From Lachnospiraceae bacterium (GTDB lineage Bacteria; Bacillota; Clostridia; Lachnospirales; Lachnospiraceae): a stretch of DNA of 5,399 bases. Under the pieces are notes generated by a model. That model was not told where the DNA came from. It worked only from the letters and a program-made list of their open reading frames with translations, and searched no databases. The DNA is taken from contig JAJQID010000254.1 in NCBI GenBank assembly GCA_021199405.1, forward strand, positions 1-5,399. Direction: 5' to 3'. A program made the translations under genes and the position numbers. Position 1 is the first letter of the stretch, and every line of letters starts with the position of its first letter. Shown here in pieces: positions 5,327 to 5,399 of the stretch.

Positions 5327-5399
5327 GGGCTATTAGCTCAGCTGGGAGAGCGCCAGGTTCGCAATCTGGAGGTCAGGGGTTCGATCCCCCTATGGTCCA
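5327..5399 (+). tRNA. tRNA-Ala, anticodon CGC
   Basis: The 73 nt fold into a complete cloverleaf. Acceptor arm GGGCTAT pairs with ATGGTCC, D-arm GCTC/GAGC has an 8-nt loop containing GGG, anticodon stem CCAGG/TCTGG encloses loop TTCGCAA, the variable loop is AGGTC, and T-arm AGGGG/CCCCT encloses TTCGATC. The anticodon at positions 34-36 is CGC, which reads the alanine codon GCG. The acceptor stem has G3-U70, the main alanine identity element, and discriminator A73, both of which support the alanine call. The window ends exactly at A73, so whether a CCA end is encoded and whether more tRNAs follow cannot be seen. Confidence 0.95.

Noticed and set aside
1..5399. CRISPR array, insertion sequence, phage or defence genes
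   Set aside because: No regularly spaced repeats, transposase motifs, terminal inverted repeats or phage-like proteins are visible; all long frames are explained by transport, glycosidase and tRNA genes.

Overview
The window looks like ordinary chromosome from a gut-type Clostridia bacterium, most likely Lachnospiraceae. This rests on overall protein style, strong AGGAGG-type ribosome sites, TGG-TATAAT-like extended -10 promoters, a moderately high GC content in genes with AT-rich spacers, and the presence of an intracellular GH51 arabinofuranosidase. The taxon is an inference; no marker gene settles it.

Layout. Bases 1-71 may hold the last codons of an upstream gene. Next come a promoter (about 109-137), a perfect 9-bp inverted repeat that overlaps its -35 region, and a terminator-like hairpin in the leader (151-185). 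The plus-strand operon follows: a lipoprotein amino-acid-binding protein (216-1076), a single HisM/GlnP-type permease (start best placed at 1164, to 1817), a GlnQ/HisP-type ATPase (start best placed at 1921, to 2679) and, only 4 nt later, an EamA/DMT-family ten-helix transporter (start best placed at 2684, to 3628). Two gene gaps in the operon carry hairpins without U-tracts (1087-1116 and 1837-1858). On the minus strand, a complete GH51 alpha-L-arabinofuranosidase (stop at 3631, start best placed at 5148) converges on the transporter with 2 nt between the stop codons. Its upstream region (5149-5326) holds an extended -10 promoter, an 8-bp inverted repeat in the presumed leader, and the divergent promoter of a tRNA-Ala(CGC) gene (5327-5399) that runs to the last base of the window.

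How the genes work together. The first three genes make a complete ABC importer: a binding protein captures a polar amino acid (identity not readable from sequence), a permease dimer forms the channel, and an ATPase dimer drives uptake. The EamA protein is probably co-transcribed and may export a metabolite or amino acid, but its substrate is unknown. The arabinofuranosidase is cytoplasmic and would release L-arabinose from imported arabino-oligosaccharides; it has no obvious functional tie to the importer.

I found no previously undescribed system, no mobile element and no CRISPR array. The most interesting points are regulatory: the promoter-proximal terminator with a possible U-tract/Shine-Dalgarno pairing, the inverted repeat at the -35, the intercistronic hairpins, the importer-exporter coupling and the 2-nt convergent junction.
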